A stretch of DNA of 64,000 nt, from positions 1,395-65,394 of the forward strand of contig DBMM01000028.1 in NCBI GenBank assembly GCA_002298925.1. Direction: 5' to 3'. Below, piece after piece: positions 30,800 to 40,367 of this stretch. The notes under the pieces were generated by a model. It saw nothing but the letters and a program-made list of their open reading frames with translations, was not told the origin of the DNA and ran no database searches. Source of the DNA: Geobacter sp. UBA698. Its GTDB lineage: Bacteria; Desulfobacterota; Desulfuromonadia; Geobacterales; Pseudopelobacteraceae. Each line of letters opens with the position of its first letter. Position 1 is the first letter of the stretch. Both the position numbers and the translations under genes were made by a program.

Positions 30800-33274
30800 T
30801 TACGTGATGAAAATCACGTCACATTTTTCGATGCGAACGTCATCGGCCTGCAGGTCATCCCGGCCGGTGATGGCACGAGCGAACTCCAGCGGCTTGCCAC
30901 GGCCAGCCACCAAGTCCAGGGTTGCGCCGGAAGCGGAAAGAGAGACCACCTCGCGCCGCAGATCGATGGCCTGGGTCTCCCCTTTTTTCTTTGTACGCTG
31001 AATGACGAAATCGCTATGTGCCAAAAATTGCACACACCGTTCAACCAGGCTGCCAGCCCAGCTTTCAGCGAGGGTCATGCGATAATGCGTGCTCTCGATC
31101 AGGGTTGAAAGTGAGGGCGCCTTCATATCCACCAGCTCCGCCTCCAGGATCCGCAGCCCCGCGGGCAATGCCGCGTTAAGACGTCTTTGGATTTCGACCG
31201 CCGGAACACCGGCAGCCACCACCATGTCCATATACTCGGCCTGCGATTCCACACCGACCGAGGTCGCGGTTGCAAAAGAAAAACGGGGATGGGGATGGAA
31301 CCCCTGGGAGAACAGGATCGGCACCCCGCCGCGACTGACGGCACGGGTGAATACGGTCAGCAGCTCCAGGTGACTCAGGAAGCGCATGGCGCCTTGCTTG
31401 GCGAACCTCAGGCGAACGCGGGCCGCCGCATCGTCAGCATGGGCAACCTCGCTCCGGGGCGGAATGGCAGCTTCAGTCGCCAGCCGATTGGTGACATCCT
31501 TGAAGTCGCAGACACCGCAGGCGCTGCAGTGGCCATGGCGGCAGTCGGGAGTGGCCGCTTCCACCATGGCGCGCTCCCGCTCCTCAAGCAGAAAATCCCG
31601 TGTCACACCGCAATCCAGGTGCTCCCAGGGCAGCACCTCATCCAGCTCCCGGCGACGCAGATACCATTCCGGCTGGATTCCGCATTCCCGGAAGGCCTGC
31701 TGCCAGCGCTCCAGGGAGAAGTGCTCGCGCCAACCGTCGAAGCGGCATCCCAGCTCGACAGCCCGCACCAGAACCGGCGCCAGCCGGCGGTCACCACGGG
31801 CAAAGACCCCTTCCATGAAGGTCAGCGGCGCATCCTGCCACTTGAATTTCAGTTTGCGCTTTTTCAGCTCGGTATGCAGCTGGTACTGACGCTCCAGAAT
31901 CTCCTCAGTTGAAATCTGCGGCTCCCACTGAAAGGGGGTATGGGCCTTGGGCACAAAACTGCCGACCGCCACATTGACCTCGCCCGGATTGCCGGAACGC
32001 TTGCCCTGATCCTTAACCTGACGAGAGAGAACGGAGATCTGGGTCACATCCTCGGCCGTTTCGCCCGGCAGTCCGATCATGAAATAAAGCTTGATCGTTC
32101 GCCAGCCGGCTCGATAGACATTGAAGGCCGTTTCCAGCAGGTCTTCCTCGGTAATGCCCTTGTTGATCACCCGGCGCATCCGCTCGCTGCCCGCCTCCGG
32201 GGCCAGGGTAAAACCGGTCTTGCGCACTTTTTTGATGTCGTCGATCAGCCCCTCGGTCAGGGTGCCGACCCGCAGCGACGGCAGTGACACGGCAATCCGG
32301 TCATGGGCGTAGCGGGTCATCAACTCCGAGATCAACGGCGCGACGCAGGAGTAGTCGCCGGTGGAAAGGGACAACAGTGAGATCTCGTCATAGCCGGTGG
32401 CTTGCAGGGACTTCCGGACCAGATCCAGAACCGTGGCCGGTGACCGCTCCCGCAGCGGCCGGTAGATATAGCCGGCCTGACAGAAACGGCAGCCCCGGGT
32501 ACACCCCCGGGCAATCTCCACCGCAACCCGGTCATGCACGGTCTTCATGAAAGGCACCACCGGTTCGTCGGCATAGACAGCCGTATCCAGATTGCCGAGA
32601 AAGCGCCGCCGCACACGGCTGCGGCCACCCTTGAGCGGCGCGATTGCGGCAATCGAACCGTCCGGATTGTAGCTCGGCCCGAAAAAAGCGGGAATATAGA
32701 CGCCTTCAATGGCGGATAGGCGCTCCAACTGGGCCGGGCGCCCCTCGCCCAGCCGTTTGGCCTCCCGCAGCGCTTCGGCGATCTCCACAATCGCCTCCTC
32801 GCCATCCCCCAGCAGAACAGCATCGAAAAAAGGGGCCAGCGGTTCGGGGTTATAAGCGCACGGGCCGCCTGCAATCACTAGCGGGAAGTTCTCGTCCCGT
32901 TCAGCCGCCATCAGCGGGATGCCAGCCAGGCGCAGCATGTTGAGGATGTTGGTGTAGGAAAGCTCGTACTGCAGGGTAAAGCCGATCAGGTCGCAATCAG
33001 CCAGCGGCGTGGAGGTTTCCAGGGTCGCCAGCCGGACGTCGTCAGCCTTAAGCTGCTGCTCCATGTCGGGCCAGGGCGCAAAAACACGTTCGGCAGCGAT
33101 TCCGTCAACCTGGTTGAGGATCTGATAAAGTATGCGCAGACCGAGGTGGCTCATGCCCACCTCATAGACATCGGGGAAGGCCAGGGCAACGCGCAGTTCG
33201 GCAACATCCTTGCGGATGGAGCCCATTTCGCCTCCCATGTAGCGGGCTGGTTTTTCAACGGCAAGAAGATTCAA
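30800..33274 (-). CDS. Radical SAM protein (TIGR03960-like) fused to DUF2344
   Basis: 824 residues. Residues ~1-190 resemble a B12-binding-type Rossmann domain. The radical SAM [4Fe-4S] motif is RGCTRGCRFCQAG (about residues 260-272: C-x3-C-x2-C). The last ~230 residues form the DUF2344 domain (RLRFAKQGAMRFLSHLELLT). Several organisms encode these as two genes upstream of rng; here they are one. The start is TTG at 33274 (MNLLAVEKPARYMGGE) with AAGGA upstream, matching the family N-terminus. The substrate is not known; a link to RNA or ribosome modification is only suggested by the rng neighbour. Confidence 0.85.
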   Translation of the reverse strand: MNLLAVEKPARYMGGEMGSIRKDVAELRVALAFPDVYEVGMSHLGLRILYQILNQVDGIAAERVFAPWPDMEQQLKADDVRLATLETSTPLADCDLIGFTLQYELSYTNILNMLRLAGIPLMAAERDENFPLVIAGGPCAYNPEPLAPFFDAVLLGDGEEAIVEIAEALREAKRLGEGRPAQLERLSAIEGVYIPAFFGPSYNPDGSIAAIAPLKGGRSRVRRRFLGNLDTAVYADEPVVPFMKTVHDRVAVEIARGCTRGCRFCQAGYIYRPLRERSPATVLDLVRKSLQATGYDEISLLSLSTGDYSCVAPLISELMTRYAHDRIAVSLPSLRVGTLTEGLIDDIKKVRKTGFTLAPEAGSERMRRVINKGITEEDLLETAFNVYRAGWRTIKLYFMIGLPGETAEDVTQISVLSRQVKDQGKRSGNPGEVNVAVGSFVPKAHTPFQWEPQISTEEILERQYQLHTELKKRKLKFKWQDAPLTFMEGVFARGDRRLAPVLVRAVELGCRFDGWREHFSLERWQQAFRECGIQPEWYLRRRELDEVLPWEHLDCGVTRDFLLEERERAMVEAATPDCRHGHCSACGVCDFKDVTNRLATEAAIPPRSEVAHADDAAARVRLRFAKQGAMRFLSHLELLTVFTRAVSRGGVPILFSQGFHPHPRFSFATATSVGVESQAEYMDMVVAAGVPAVEIQRRLNAALPAGLRILEAELVDMKAPSLSTLIESTHYRMTLAESWAGSLVERCVQFLAHSDFVIQRTKKKGETQAIDLRREVVSLSASGATLDLVAGRGKPLEFARAITGRDDLQADDVRIEKCDVIFIT

Positions 33275-33364
33275 GGGTCGACAGTCCTTATCAATATTAA
33301 ATGGAAGCTTATGACTCTAACAAATCAGGCCTGAATATGGCAAGGGAAATACCCAATTTTTTTC

Positions 33365-33393
33365 TTGCATATCGATGTCAGTGATGATATAAA
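33365..33393 (+). promoter_or_regulatory. Promoter of the tRNA-Leu gene
   Basis: TTGCAT (33365-33370) and TATAAA (33388-33393) are 17 bases apart; transcription would start a few bases before the tRNA. Confidence 0.6.
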
Positions 33394-33405
33394 TTTTGTC
33401 CTGTT

Positions 33406-33492
33406 GCCGAGGTGGCGGAATTGGTAGACGCGCCAGATTCAGGTTCTGGTACTCGCAAGGGTGTGCTGGTTCGATTCCAGTTCTCGGCACCA
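33406..33492 (+). tRNA. tRNA-Leu (anticodon CAG)
   Basis: 87 bases including an encoded CCA. The acceptor stem GCCGAGG pairs with TCTCGGC, followed by discriminator A and CCA. The anticodon stem CCAGA/TCTGG holds the loop TTCAGGT with anticodon CAG. A long variable arm (TACTCGCAAGGGTGT region) and the T-arm GGTTCGATTCC are typical of class II leucine tRNAs. Confidence 0.95.
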
Positions 33493-33505
33493 AAAAGAAA
33501 AATTA

Positions 33506-33537
33506 GGGGTTGACCTTCACGGTCAGCCCCTTTTTTA
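33506..33537 (+). terminator. Rho-independent terminator after tRNA-Leu
   Basis: GGGGTTGACC-TTCAC-GGTCAGCCCC forms a 10-bp stem with one G-T pair, followed by six T residues. Confidence 0.85.
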
Positions 33538-33568
33538 TTCGCGTCTTTTCTTCAGTTCGGAAGCACCG

Positions 33569-33727
33569 TCAATAGATGACGATGTAGTCATGCTCCTGGG
33601 CGATCTTCGAGATCTCGAGCGTATCCTTGATATGGTAGGTTTTGCCCTCCAGCTTGAAGATGTAGCCCCCTTCGCCGTCCGGGACAGCATCTTCCAGAAG
33701 CGCTTCAAAGGTTGCCGTCTTTACCAT
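33569..33727 (-). CDS. Small conserved-type hypothetical protein
   Basis: 52 residues, MVKTATFEALLEDAVPDGEG and so on to HDYIVIY. The ATG at 33727 is preceded by AGGAGATCGG, a good ribosome-binding site; the longer frame upstream reads through the threonine aldolase 3' end and has no such site. The sequence is acidic and looks like a compact beta-rich domain. No function is recognised. It lies directly downstream of the threonine aldolase gene and may be co-transcribed with it. Confidence 0.6.
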   Translation of the reverse strand: MVKTATFEALLEDAVPDGEGGYIFKLEGKTYHIKDTLEISKIAQEHDYIVIY

Positions 33728-33767
33728 GATCCGATCTCCTTTCCCCGGCACTCCGCCGGATTCTGCC

Positions 33768-34832
33768 TTATTCTCTGAAAGCCTTACGCACCGCCTCCAC
33801 CAAATGCCGCACATCCTCCTCCGTTGTCTGCCATGAGCACATGAAGCGGGCACCGCCGGCGCCGATGAAGGAGTAAAAACGCCAGCCCTCTGCGCGCAGC
33901 GCATTTACAGCCAATTCCGGCATCTCCACAAACACCGAATTGGCCTGGCAGGTATGCATGATGCGCACCCCGTCGATGCTGGACAGTTCCTGCGCCAGCA
34001 GCCGGGCGCAGCTGTTGGCTTGCCGGGCATTGCTCAGCCAGGCACCGCTCTCCAGCATGCCGATCCAGGGGGCGGACATGAAACGCATCTTGGAGGCCAG
34101 TTGTCCGGCCTGCTTGCAGCGGAATTCGAACTCGTCGGCCAGTTTCTGGTCGAAAAAAACCACCGCCTCCCCCAGAGCCATACCGTTCTTGGCCCCCCCC
34201 AGACAGAGCACATCAACGCCGGCCTTCCAACTGATTTCGGAAGGATGGATATCCAGTGCCGCCACCGCATTGAAAAAACGTGCTCCATCCATATGCACCC
34301 TGAGACCATGTTGACGGGCCAGCCTGCTGGCAGCAGCGATCTCTTGGGGAGTGTAGACCGTACCCAGTTCCGTGGCCTGGGTCAGGCTGAGTACGCGCGG
34401 TTTCGGATAGTGAATATCGGAACGGCGAATGATGGCCTGCTCCACCGCCCCCAGATCCAGCTTGCCATGTTCGCCATGTACCAGCAGGATTTTGGTGCCG
34501 TTGGAAAAAAACTCCGGCGCCCCGCACTCATCGGTCTCGATATGGGCCACCTCGTGACAGATTACGCTATGGTAGGAGTGGCAGAGCGCTGCCAAAGCCA
34601 GAGAATTGGCGGCGGTACCGTTGAATACGAAAAAAACCTGGCAATCGGTGGCAAAGAATTCGCGGATGCTCTGACAGGCCTGCTCGGTCCAGGCATCATC
34701 CCCGTAAGAGGGAACAAAGCCGCGGTTGGCATCCTGCATGGCCTGCCAGGCTTCCGGACAGATACCGGCATAGTTGTCGCTGGCAAATTGATTGAAATCC
34801 GGCACAGCCGGAATTGTCGTGATGCTGCTCAT
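33768..34832 (-). CDS. ltaE: Low-specificity L-threonine aldolase
   Basis: 354 residues, a fold type I PLP enzyme that splits L-threonine or allo-threonine to glycine and acetaldehyde. Landmarks are FASDNYAGICPEAWQAM at the N-terminus, FNGTAANSLAL, ICHEVAHIETDECGAPEF, HMDGARFFNA (the PLP-contacting Asp) and CLGGAKNGMALGE, which carries the Schiff-base lysine. ATG 34832 is preceded by AGGAG; the longer upstream frame has no equivalent in the family. Confidence 0.88.
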   Translation of the reverse strand: MSSITTIPAVPDFNQFASDNYAGICPEAWQAMQDANRGFVPSYGDDAWTEQACQSIREFFATDCQVFFVFNGTAANSLALAALCHSYHSVICHEVAHIETDECGAPEFFSNGTKILLVHGEHGKLDLGAVEQAIIRRSDIHYPKPRVLSLTQATELGTVYTPQEIAAASRLARQHGLRVHMDGARFFNAVAALDIHPSEISWKAGVDVLCLGGAKNGMALGEAVVFFDQKLADEFEFRCKQAGQLASKMRFMSAPWIGMLESGAWLSNARQANSCARLLAQELSSIDGVRIMHTCQANSVFVEMPELAVNALRAEGWRFYSFIGAGGARFMCSWQTTEEDVRHLVEAVRKAFRE

Positions 34833-35017
34833 GATCTCCTCCACAAATTTAGTCACACCATACTGCCGTTGATCGATTTCAGTACGAAGTCCGGCGCAGC
34901 AGGGCTGGCCCCTCAAGCGTCTCCGGTTGACAATTATAGCGACTAGTGCTTGAACAAAGTGCAATTAATGCCTAGTATATACCGTTTCTTCAATGTTTTT
35001 GAAAAGGGATATTTCCG

Positions 35018-35914
35018 ATGATCGATAGTCGGGTGAGACTTTCTCACAAAATCATGCTGGCCCTGCTGATCACCTGTCTGCTGTTGGCGTTCACCGTCCT
35101 GAGGGTGCCGTCCGAGACCTCCGAACCGGGCGCATCGCCGCTTGACAAGGCCAGAGAGGATCTTTCCCGCGTGGAGTATCCCAGCCTGGCCAGCGTTCGC
35201 TGGCATGCCCATTTCGTGGAGCCGCACGAAACATTGGAATCCCTGTTTGGCCCGGACTGGGTCTGGGTGGCGCGCCTGAACCGCATCGACCGGCGCCATG
35301 TCTATCCGGGCATGACCATCAAGGTGCCCGACTCCATGGCCGATATCCGCGGCTATTCACCGCTGCCGCTTACCTATGAACCGGCCCGGCAGCACGAAAA
35401 ATATATCCTGGTGGATATCAGCGAGCAGTGGCTGGGCGCTTACGAGCAAGGCCGGCTTGTATTTTCGGCACCGGCCGCCACCGGCAAGGCCGGGACCGAG
35501 ACCCCCACCGGCATATTCCGCATCGATGCACGTCATCTGACCCATAGCTCGTCACTCTACAAGACCGCCAACGACGAGGAGCAGTATCCGATGGACAACG
35601 CACTTCGTTTTCACATCGGCCCGGACAACGTTTCCTACTGGCTGCATGCCCGTGACCTTCCCGGCCGCCCCGCGTCCCATGGCTGCATCGGCCTGTACGA
35701 CGAGGAGATGCAGAACCGGGTCTTCGGTACACCGCCGATGCCGGAGTTGCTGGACTCGCATAAACTTTACGAATGGGCCGCCGGCGAAGACGATTACGGC
35801 GATGATTACGGAGAACTGGAGGAACTGGAGGATGGTCCGGTGGTCGAGGTGCGCGGCAGTCTGCCCCGTTACCTGCCCCGAAGCAGGCCTCAGGCCGAAC
35901 AGGCAAAACGGTAA
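35018..35914 (+). CDS. L,D-transpeptidase (YkuD) with LysM-like segment
   Basis: 298 residues. An N-terminal membrane or signal segment (about 12-30, IMLALLITCLLLAFTVL) exports the protein. Residues ~65-110 resemble a LysM repeat (PHETLESLFG to VYPGMTIKVP). The YkuD catalytic domain begins at YILVDISEQWLGAYEQGRLV, and the active site is PASHGCIGLYDEE with the nucleophilic cysteine near residue 224. The acidic tail (EDDYGDDYGELEELEDG) is unusual. It probably cross-links or modifies peptidoglycan. The next gene follows 21 bases later. Confidence 0.88.
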   Translation: MIDSRVRLSHKIMLALLITCLLLAFTVLRVPSETSEPGASPLDKAREDLSRVEYPSLASVRWHAHFVEPHETLESLFGPDWVWVARLNRIDRRHVYPGMTIKVPDSMADIRGYSPLPLTYEPARQHEKYILVDISEQWLGAYEQGRLVFSAPAATGKAGTETPTGIFRIDARHLTHSSSLYKTANDEEQYPMDNALRFHIGPDNVSYWLHARDLPGRPASHGCIGLYDEEMQNRVFGTPPMPELLDSHKLYEWAAGEDDYGDDYGELEELEDGPVVEVRGSLPRYLPRSRPQAEQAKR

Positions 35915-35935
35915 CACCATAAACAGGAGGTAATC

Positions 35936-36370
35936 ATGAAACGGATACTGATTGCGGGCGCACTGGCATGTGCCCTGTCAGCCCCGGCCAGCGCCGCCAG
36001 ACAGGTATACCTCAAGGATGGCGGCATCATCCGGGCCAGATCGGTCTGGCATTCCCAAGGCAGGGTGCATGTACTGATTAATCGGGATACCCTGACTGAC
36101 TTCAACCCGAATGAAATCGACATGAAGCGCACCTTTCCGAAGCGCCAACGGCCGAGAGTCAAAAAGCCCGCTACGGCCGTTATTTCCCGAACAACAACAT
36201 CTGCTTCGGCTGATGCCGACGATCAGCAGAAACCGGGGGACAGGAAGCTTTCCGTGTCGCTGCCCAGCCTGCCATCTCTGCCGCAGAAAAGCCCCCCATC
36301 ACTGGCGGACAAGGACGAAGTCAGCATCAGAAAGCATAAAAAGGAAATGGCGGAAAAACTAGGGGAGTAA
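35936..36370 (+). CDS. Exported hypothetical protein
   Basis: 144 residues with a clear signal peptide (MKRILIAGALACALSAPASA). The short folded part (RQVYLKDGGIIRARSVWHSQ, then VHVLINRDTLTDF) resembles small periplasmic proteins that start with a YLKDGG beta hairpin. The rest is a low-complexity basic and Ser/Pro-rich tail. CAGGAGGT precedes the ATG. Probably in one operon with the L,D-transpeptidase, which suggests an envelope role. Confidence 0.7.
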   Translation: MKRILIAGALACALSAPASAARQVYLKDGGIIRARSVWHSQGRVHVLINRDTLTDFNPNEIDMKRTFPKRQRPRVKKPATAVISRTTTSASADADDQQKPGDRKLSVSLPSLPSLPQKSPPSLADKDEVSIRKHKKEMAEKLGE

Positions 36371-36427
36371 AGCAAGGAATCATGCTTCTGGCAGCCTACC
36401 GATCTGTAAGCCGCCAGACGCAGTTAG

Positions 36428-37399
36428 CTAGGCAAGCCAGCGGGCAACATCTTTGGCATGATAGGTGATGATGATATCGGCGCCGGCCCGTTTGAAGGCC
36501 AGCATGGTTTCCAGCACAACCCGCTGCTCATCGATCCAGCCGTTGGCGGCAGCGGCCTTGATCATACTGTATTCACCCGACACGTTGTAGACCGCCAGCG
36601 GCAGATTGTGCTCGTTGCGCAGGTCGCGCAGGATATCCAGATAAGGCAGGCCCGGCTTGACCATAATGATGTCGGCGCCTTCTTCGATATCCGCGGCTGC
36701 TTCGCGCAGCGCCTCCAGCCGGTTGGCCGGATCCATCTGGTAGCTGCGCCGGTCGCCGAACTGGGGGGTTGACTCGGCCGCCTCGCGGAAGGGGCCATAA
36801 TAACCCGAAGCATATTTGACCGCATAACTCATGATCGGAACGGCATCGTAACCGTTATCGTCCAGTTCCTCGCGAATGGCCGCCACCCGACCATCCATCA
36901 TATCCGATGGTGCAACCATGTCAGCCCCGGCCTTGACATGGGAGAGCGCCTCCTTCGCCAGCAGATCCAACGTCGAATCATTATCCACATCACCATCGAT
37001 GATCAGGCCGCAGTGACCGTGATCGGTATATTCGCACAGGCAGACATCGGTTATGACCGCCAGGCCGGGAACCTCGCGCTTGATGGCACGGATCGTCTCC
37101 TGGATGATGCCGGTGTCCGAATAGGCGTCACTGCCGACAGCGTCCTTGGTCTCGGGGATACCGAACAGCAGCACAGCCGGAATGCCCAGGGCGTGGACCT
37201 CTTTGGCCTCTGCAACGATGAACTCGATTGACTGCTGATAGATGCCCGGCATGGAGGAGACTTCCTTCTTGATGCCGCTGCCGAAGGCCGAAAACATTGG
37301 ATAAACCAGATCATTGACCGACAGGCTGGTCTCGCGGACCATCCGTCGGAAGACTTCGTTTCCACGGATCCTGCGCGCCCTGAATTGCGGGAAAAACAT
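36428..37399 (-). CDS. hemB: Delta-aminolevulinic acid dehydratase (porphobilinogen synthase)
   Basis: 323 residues. It condenses two 5-aminolevulinates to porphobilinogen in heme and corrinoid synthesis. The cysteine-rich metal site is present in [15 protein letters not shown], indicating the zinc-type enzyme. The two active-site lysines lie in [15 protein letters not shown] and [18 protein letters not shown] precedes the ATG. It is monocistronic here; hemY, also in the pathway, lies 20 kb away. Confidence 0.96.
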   Translation of the reverse strand: MFFPQFRARRIRGNEVFRRMVRETSLSVNDLVYPMFSAFGSGIKKEVSSMPGIYQQSIEFIVAEAKEVHALGIPAVLLFGIPETKDAVGSDAYSDTGIIQETIRAIKREVPGLAVITDVCLCEYTDHGHCGLIIDGDVDNDSTLDLLAKEALSHVKAGADMVAPSDMMDGRVAAIREELDDNGYDAVPIMSYAVKYASGYYGPFREAAESTPQFGDRRSYQMDPANRLEALREAAADIEEGADIIMVKPGLPYLDILRDLRNEHNLPLAVYNVSGEYSMIKAAAANGWIDEQRVVLETMLAFKRAGADIIITYHAKDVARWLA

Positions 37400-37674
37400 A
37401 GTGCCTCCTCATGCCAAACTTGAAATCACCGAAAAATTGTAATGCAAGCACGGGTAAAAATGCAAGGACCATGGGACAAATTGCATGCAAAACGCTATAA
37501 ATTTCGCTGAGCGTGGTTGCATTCGATATACATGGTGGTAGAGTTTCTTTACTAATTGATAGAGAATAAGAAGACTAGAACTGTCTTTTTTGTTGCGTTA
37601 GACCAAAGATGGTGGTAAAAGAAGTCTAATCTTGGCTATTTTTTAATGACAAAATCACAAAGGAGAACACGCGC
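37400..37674. other. Intergenic region between hemB and the OmpA-like gene
   Basis: 275 AT-rich bases between divergent genes. AAAGGAG precedes the ATG at 37675. The distance leaves room for a long 5' untranslated leader, common for OmpA-type mRNAs, but I cannot define a promoter with confidence. No coding frame. Confidence 0.4.
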
Positions 37675-38958
37675 ATGAAAAAGAGAATCACCGCACTTGT
37701 AGCTTGTTCGCTGTTGGCCATGGCAACTGCCGCGTCAGCGGCCAACAAGGCAGAGACATTCTCACTGACACCAGTGGCCGGCGGCATCACCTTCGACGGC
37801 TCACAGCACCTGGAAACCCATCCGGTGTACGGCTTGCGGGCCGGCTACAACTTCACCAAGGCACTGGGCATCGAGGCGGTCTTTGATTACGCCCACACCA
37901 AATCCACTCTTGACGGCAGCAAAAAATTTGACTTCTTCCGTTACGGCGGTGATCTGCTCTACCATTTCATGCCCGACAACAATTTTGTACCCTACATTGC
38001 TGCAGGCTTTGCCGGCGCCAACTTCAAGGGAGCTGCCAACCCTCTTCCCAACAGCAACAAAATCAGAGGCGTATTTGATTACGGCTTGGGATTTAAATAT
38101 TTCCTGGCAGAAAATTTCGCCCTGCGCGGCGACGTTCGCGGCTTGATGTACGCAAATAAATACGACAAAGTTGAAGATCTCTTGCACGCCGTTGAATATA
38201 CCGCAGGCCTCTACCTTCCGTTCGGCGGTGTTGCTCCGGCACCCGTGCCGGTAGCCAAACCGGTTGAGCCGGAACCGGCACCGCCAGCCAAAATCGTCGA
38301 GACTCCGGCCGACAGCGATGGCGACGGCGTACCAGACGCACTTGACAAATGCCCCAACACTCCTGCCGGCGTGAAGGTCGACAAAGACGGCTGCCCGCTT
38401 GACTCCGACGGCGACGGCGTACCCGACTACCTCGACAAGTGCCCCGACACCCCGACCGGCGTGAAAGTCGACAAGGACGGCTGCCCGCTTGACTCCGACG
38501 GCGACGGCGTACCCGACTACCTCGACAAGTGCCCCAATACCCCGGCCGGCGTGAAGGTAGACAAAGACGGCTGTCCCCCTCCTGCCATGGCGGCTGCCAT
38601 TGAAAAGTACTGCAGCAAGCCGGCTGTTGTTTTTGTTGAATTCGACACCGACAAGGCCGTCATCAAGACCAAATATGACAGCGACCTCAATAAGCTCGGC
38701 GATTTCCTCAAGGAATTCACCAAGGCTAAAGGCGAGATTTCCGGCCACACCGACAGCGTTGGCACCCAGAAATACAACCAGAAGCTGTCCGAGCGCCGTG
38801 CCGCCAGCGTCAAGAAATATCTCGTCGACAAGTACGGCATTGATACCCAGCGTATCACCACCAAAGGTTATGGCGAACTGAAGCCGGTTGCCAGCAACAA
38901 AACCAAGGAAGGCAGAGCCAAGAACCGCCGCATCGAAACCAACTTCACCTGCGATTAA
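37675..38958 (+). CDS. OmpA-family outer membrane protein with thrombospondin type 3 repeats
   Basis: 427 residues. A signal peptide (to ASA, residue 22) precedes an N-terminal eight-strand beta-barrel (about 25-180, ending in GLYLPFGG). A Pro/Ala-rich linker (about 182-205) leads to three calcium-binding type 3 repeats (DSDGDGVPDxLDKCPxTPxG) between about 205 and 300. The OmpA C-terminal domain (from about 315) contains VFVEFDTDKAVI and the peptidoglycan-binding GHTDSVGTQKYNQKLSERRA. It would link outer membrane and cell wall. A perfect terminator follows. Confidence 0.93.
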   Translation: MKKRITALVACSLLAMATAASAANKAETFSLTPVAGGITFDGSQHLETHPVYGLRAGYNFTKALGIEAVFDYAHTKSTLDGSKKFDFFRYGGDLLYHFMPDNNFVPYIAAGFAGANFKGAANPLPNSNKIRGVFDYGLGFKYFLAENFALRGDVRGLMYANKYDKVEDLLHAVEYTAGLYLPFGGVAPAPVPVAKPVEPEPAPPAKIVETPADSDGDGVPDALDKCPNTPAGVKVDKDGCPLDSDGDGVPDYLDKCPDTPTGVKVDKDGCPLDSDGDGVPDYLDKCPNTPAGVKVDKDGCPPPAMAAAIEKYCSKPAVVFVEFDTDKAVIKTKYDSDLNKLGDFLKEFTKAKGEISGHTDSVGTQKYNQKLSERRAASVKKYLVDKYGIDTQRITTKGYGELKPVASNKTKEGRAKNRRIETNFTCD

Positions 38959-38985
38959 CACGAAGCAGCTGACAACGGTATGAAC

Positions 38986-39022
38986 GACAAAGGCCCTTCC
39001 GGATTCCGGAAGGGCCTTTGTC
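38986..39022 (+). terminator. Strong bidirectional terminator after the OmpA gene
   Basis: GACAAAGGCCCTTCCGG and CCGGAAGGGCCTTTGTC form a perfect 17-bp stem with a three-base loop, between the convergent OmpA-like and LarA-like genes. Confidence 0.85.
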
Positions 39023-39048
39023 GTAGTATGGATACCTATTGTTCCAAT

Positions 39049-40311
39049 TCAGCCGGCGCTTACCGGCAGCAGGCTGCCCCCCTCCGGCATGACCAAAGCC
39101 CGCCACTCCGCGGGCAACAACCTCTCCGCGATTCCAAGCGCGGCATCAAGTGATTCGGCCGGGATCATCCCCATGGCCTCCACCTGCTGGGCACTGAAAC
39201 GGGACACCAGTATGATCCGGAAACGGAGCGCCTTGTGCAGGATGGAATAGGCTGTCTGTCCGTTGATCTCATACTGGTCGCGCAGCGCCGCTTCAAATTC
39301 CTCCAAGCGCTTATGGCGAAACCAGCTGAAAAAGGTGTCATTGCCGAAACCATCGCGACACTCCGCCAAAAAAATCATCACCCCGCCCTCCCTGAGGGCC
39401 TGGGAGGCATATTCCATCGACTTGTGGGCCTGGATCAGATTGATGTCCTTGGGATAGCCGCCGCAGGAAACAATTACCAGATCAGCCTTAGCTGAGATCG
39501 GAAAGGAAAAGCGCTCCCGGTAATAGCGACAGCCCTCCTCGTGGGCTGTGCGCCAATGGCCGCCAAAGGCGGCCATGATGCTCTTGTCCGCGGCGAGCAC
39601 GGTATTGAGGATGAAATCCGGCTCAGCCATGGCACACGCTTCCAGCATGGCCTGATGCACCGGATTACCTTCCAGATTGCCGGTGGTTGCCAGGGGGTTT
39701 TTACCGCTGCCCGGTCGGGGATTGAGTACGGCAAAATGGCTGGCCATGCAGGACTGGCGGCTGGCTATGCCCGGCAGAACGGATTTGCGGCCACCGCCGA
39801 AACCGGCAAAGTAATGGAAACCAATCACTCCGGTCAGGATCAGACGGTCAGCTTCCACTGCATGCCGATTGATATTGACCTCGATCCCGTTGGAGGTTTT
39901 GCCGATGTAGGCCAGCCCGGGCTGGTGATCGCAGTCGTGATCAAAGACGCGCACCCGCTTGTGGAGGGGCCCGACTATCTTCTGGTGTTCATGATCGCTC
40001 TGCTTGCGGTGGATACCAAGTGCGATCAGGATCTCAATCGCACTGTCCGGAATGCCCTGCCGGTTGAGTCGCTCCACCAGCAATGGAAGATAGATCTCGC
40101 TGGCTGTGTAGCGGGTGATGTCGGAGGTGACTATGACCACCTTGTCCCCCGCGGCAAAGTCCGAAATGGTTGACTGGCAGTCATCGAGCACTCCGGCAAC
40201 GATCTCGTGCGGGGACTGCAGCGAAGTGGGGTTGGCCGATTCGATTATACCGGCCAGGCGCTCCGGGGGAAGGGAGAGGGAAAATGAGGTTGATCCGTAC
40301 TTGAGATCCAC
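39049..40311 (-). CDS. larA: LarA-family protein (nickel-pincer lactate racemase-like)
   Basis: 420 residues from GTG 40311 (AGGCGGG upstream). Family signatures are VTSDITRYTASE, LIALGIHRKQSDHE (His of the catalytic set), and VIGFHYFAGFGGGRKSVLPG, which holds the histidine and the lysine that carries the nickel-pincer nucleotide in LarA. Length matches. The cofactor-synthesis genes larB, larC and larE are not in this window. The family racemises or epimerises various 2-hydroxyacids, so lactate is only the default substrate. Confidence 0.82.
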   Translation of the reverse strand: MDLKYGSTSFSLSLPPERLAGIIESANPTSLQSPHEIVAGVLDDCQSTISDFAAGDKVVIVTSDITRYTASEIYLPLLVERLNRQGIPDSAIEILIALGIHRKQSDHEHQKIVGPLHKRVRVFDHDCDHQPGLAYIGKTSNGIEVNINRHAVEADRLILTGVIGFHYFAGFGGGRKSVLPGIASRQSCMASHFAVLNPRPGSGKNPLATTGNLEGNPVHQAMLEACAMAEPDFILNTVLAADKSIMAAFGGHWRTAHEEGCRYYRERFSFPISAKADLVIVSCGGYPKDINLIQAHKSMEYASQALREGGVMIFLAECRDGFGNDTFFSWFRHKRLEEFEAALRDQYEINGQTAYSILHKALRFRIILVSRFSAQQVEAMGMIPAESLDAALGIAERLLPAEWRALVMPEGGSLLPVSAG

Positions 40312-40367
40312 GATGTGTACCCGCCTTTATGGTGCGACACAAGATCGAACATGCAAGAAAACACAAA

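Noticed and set aside
31017..31034. TGTGCCAAAAATTGCACA as a third regulator site
   Set aside because: It lies inside the radical-SAM/DUF2344 coding region with no promoter nearby; kept only as a caveat to the motif finding.
38320..38580. Near-identical repeats in the OmpA gene as a separate repeat array
   Set aside because: They encode the three thrombospondin type 3 calcium-binding repeats and need no other explanation.
37801..38961. Long open frame antisense to the OmpA gene
   Set aside because: It is a shadow of codon bias in the repeated coding region; the plus-strand product is clearly the real protein.
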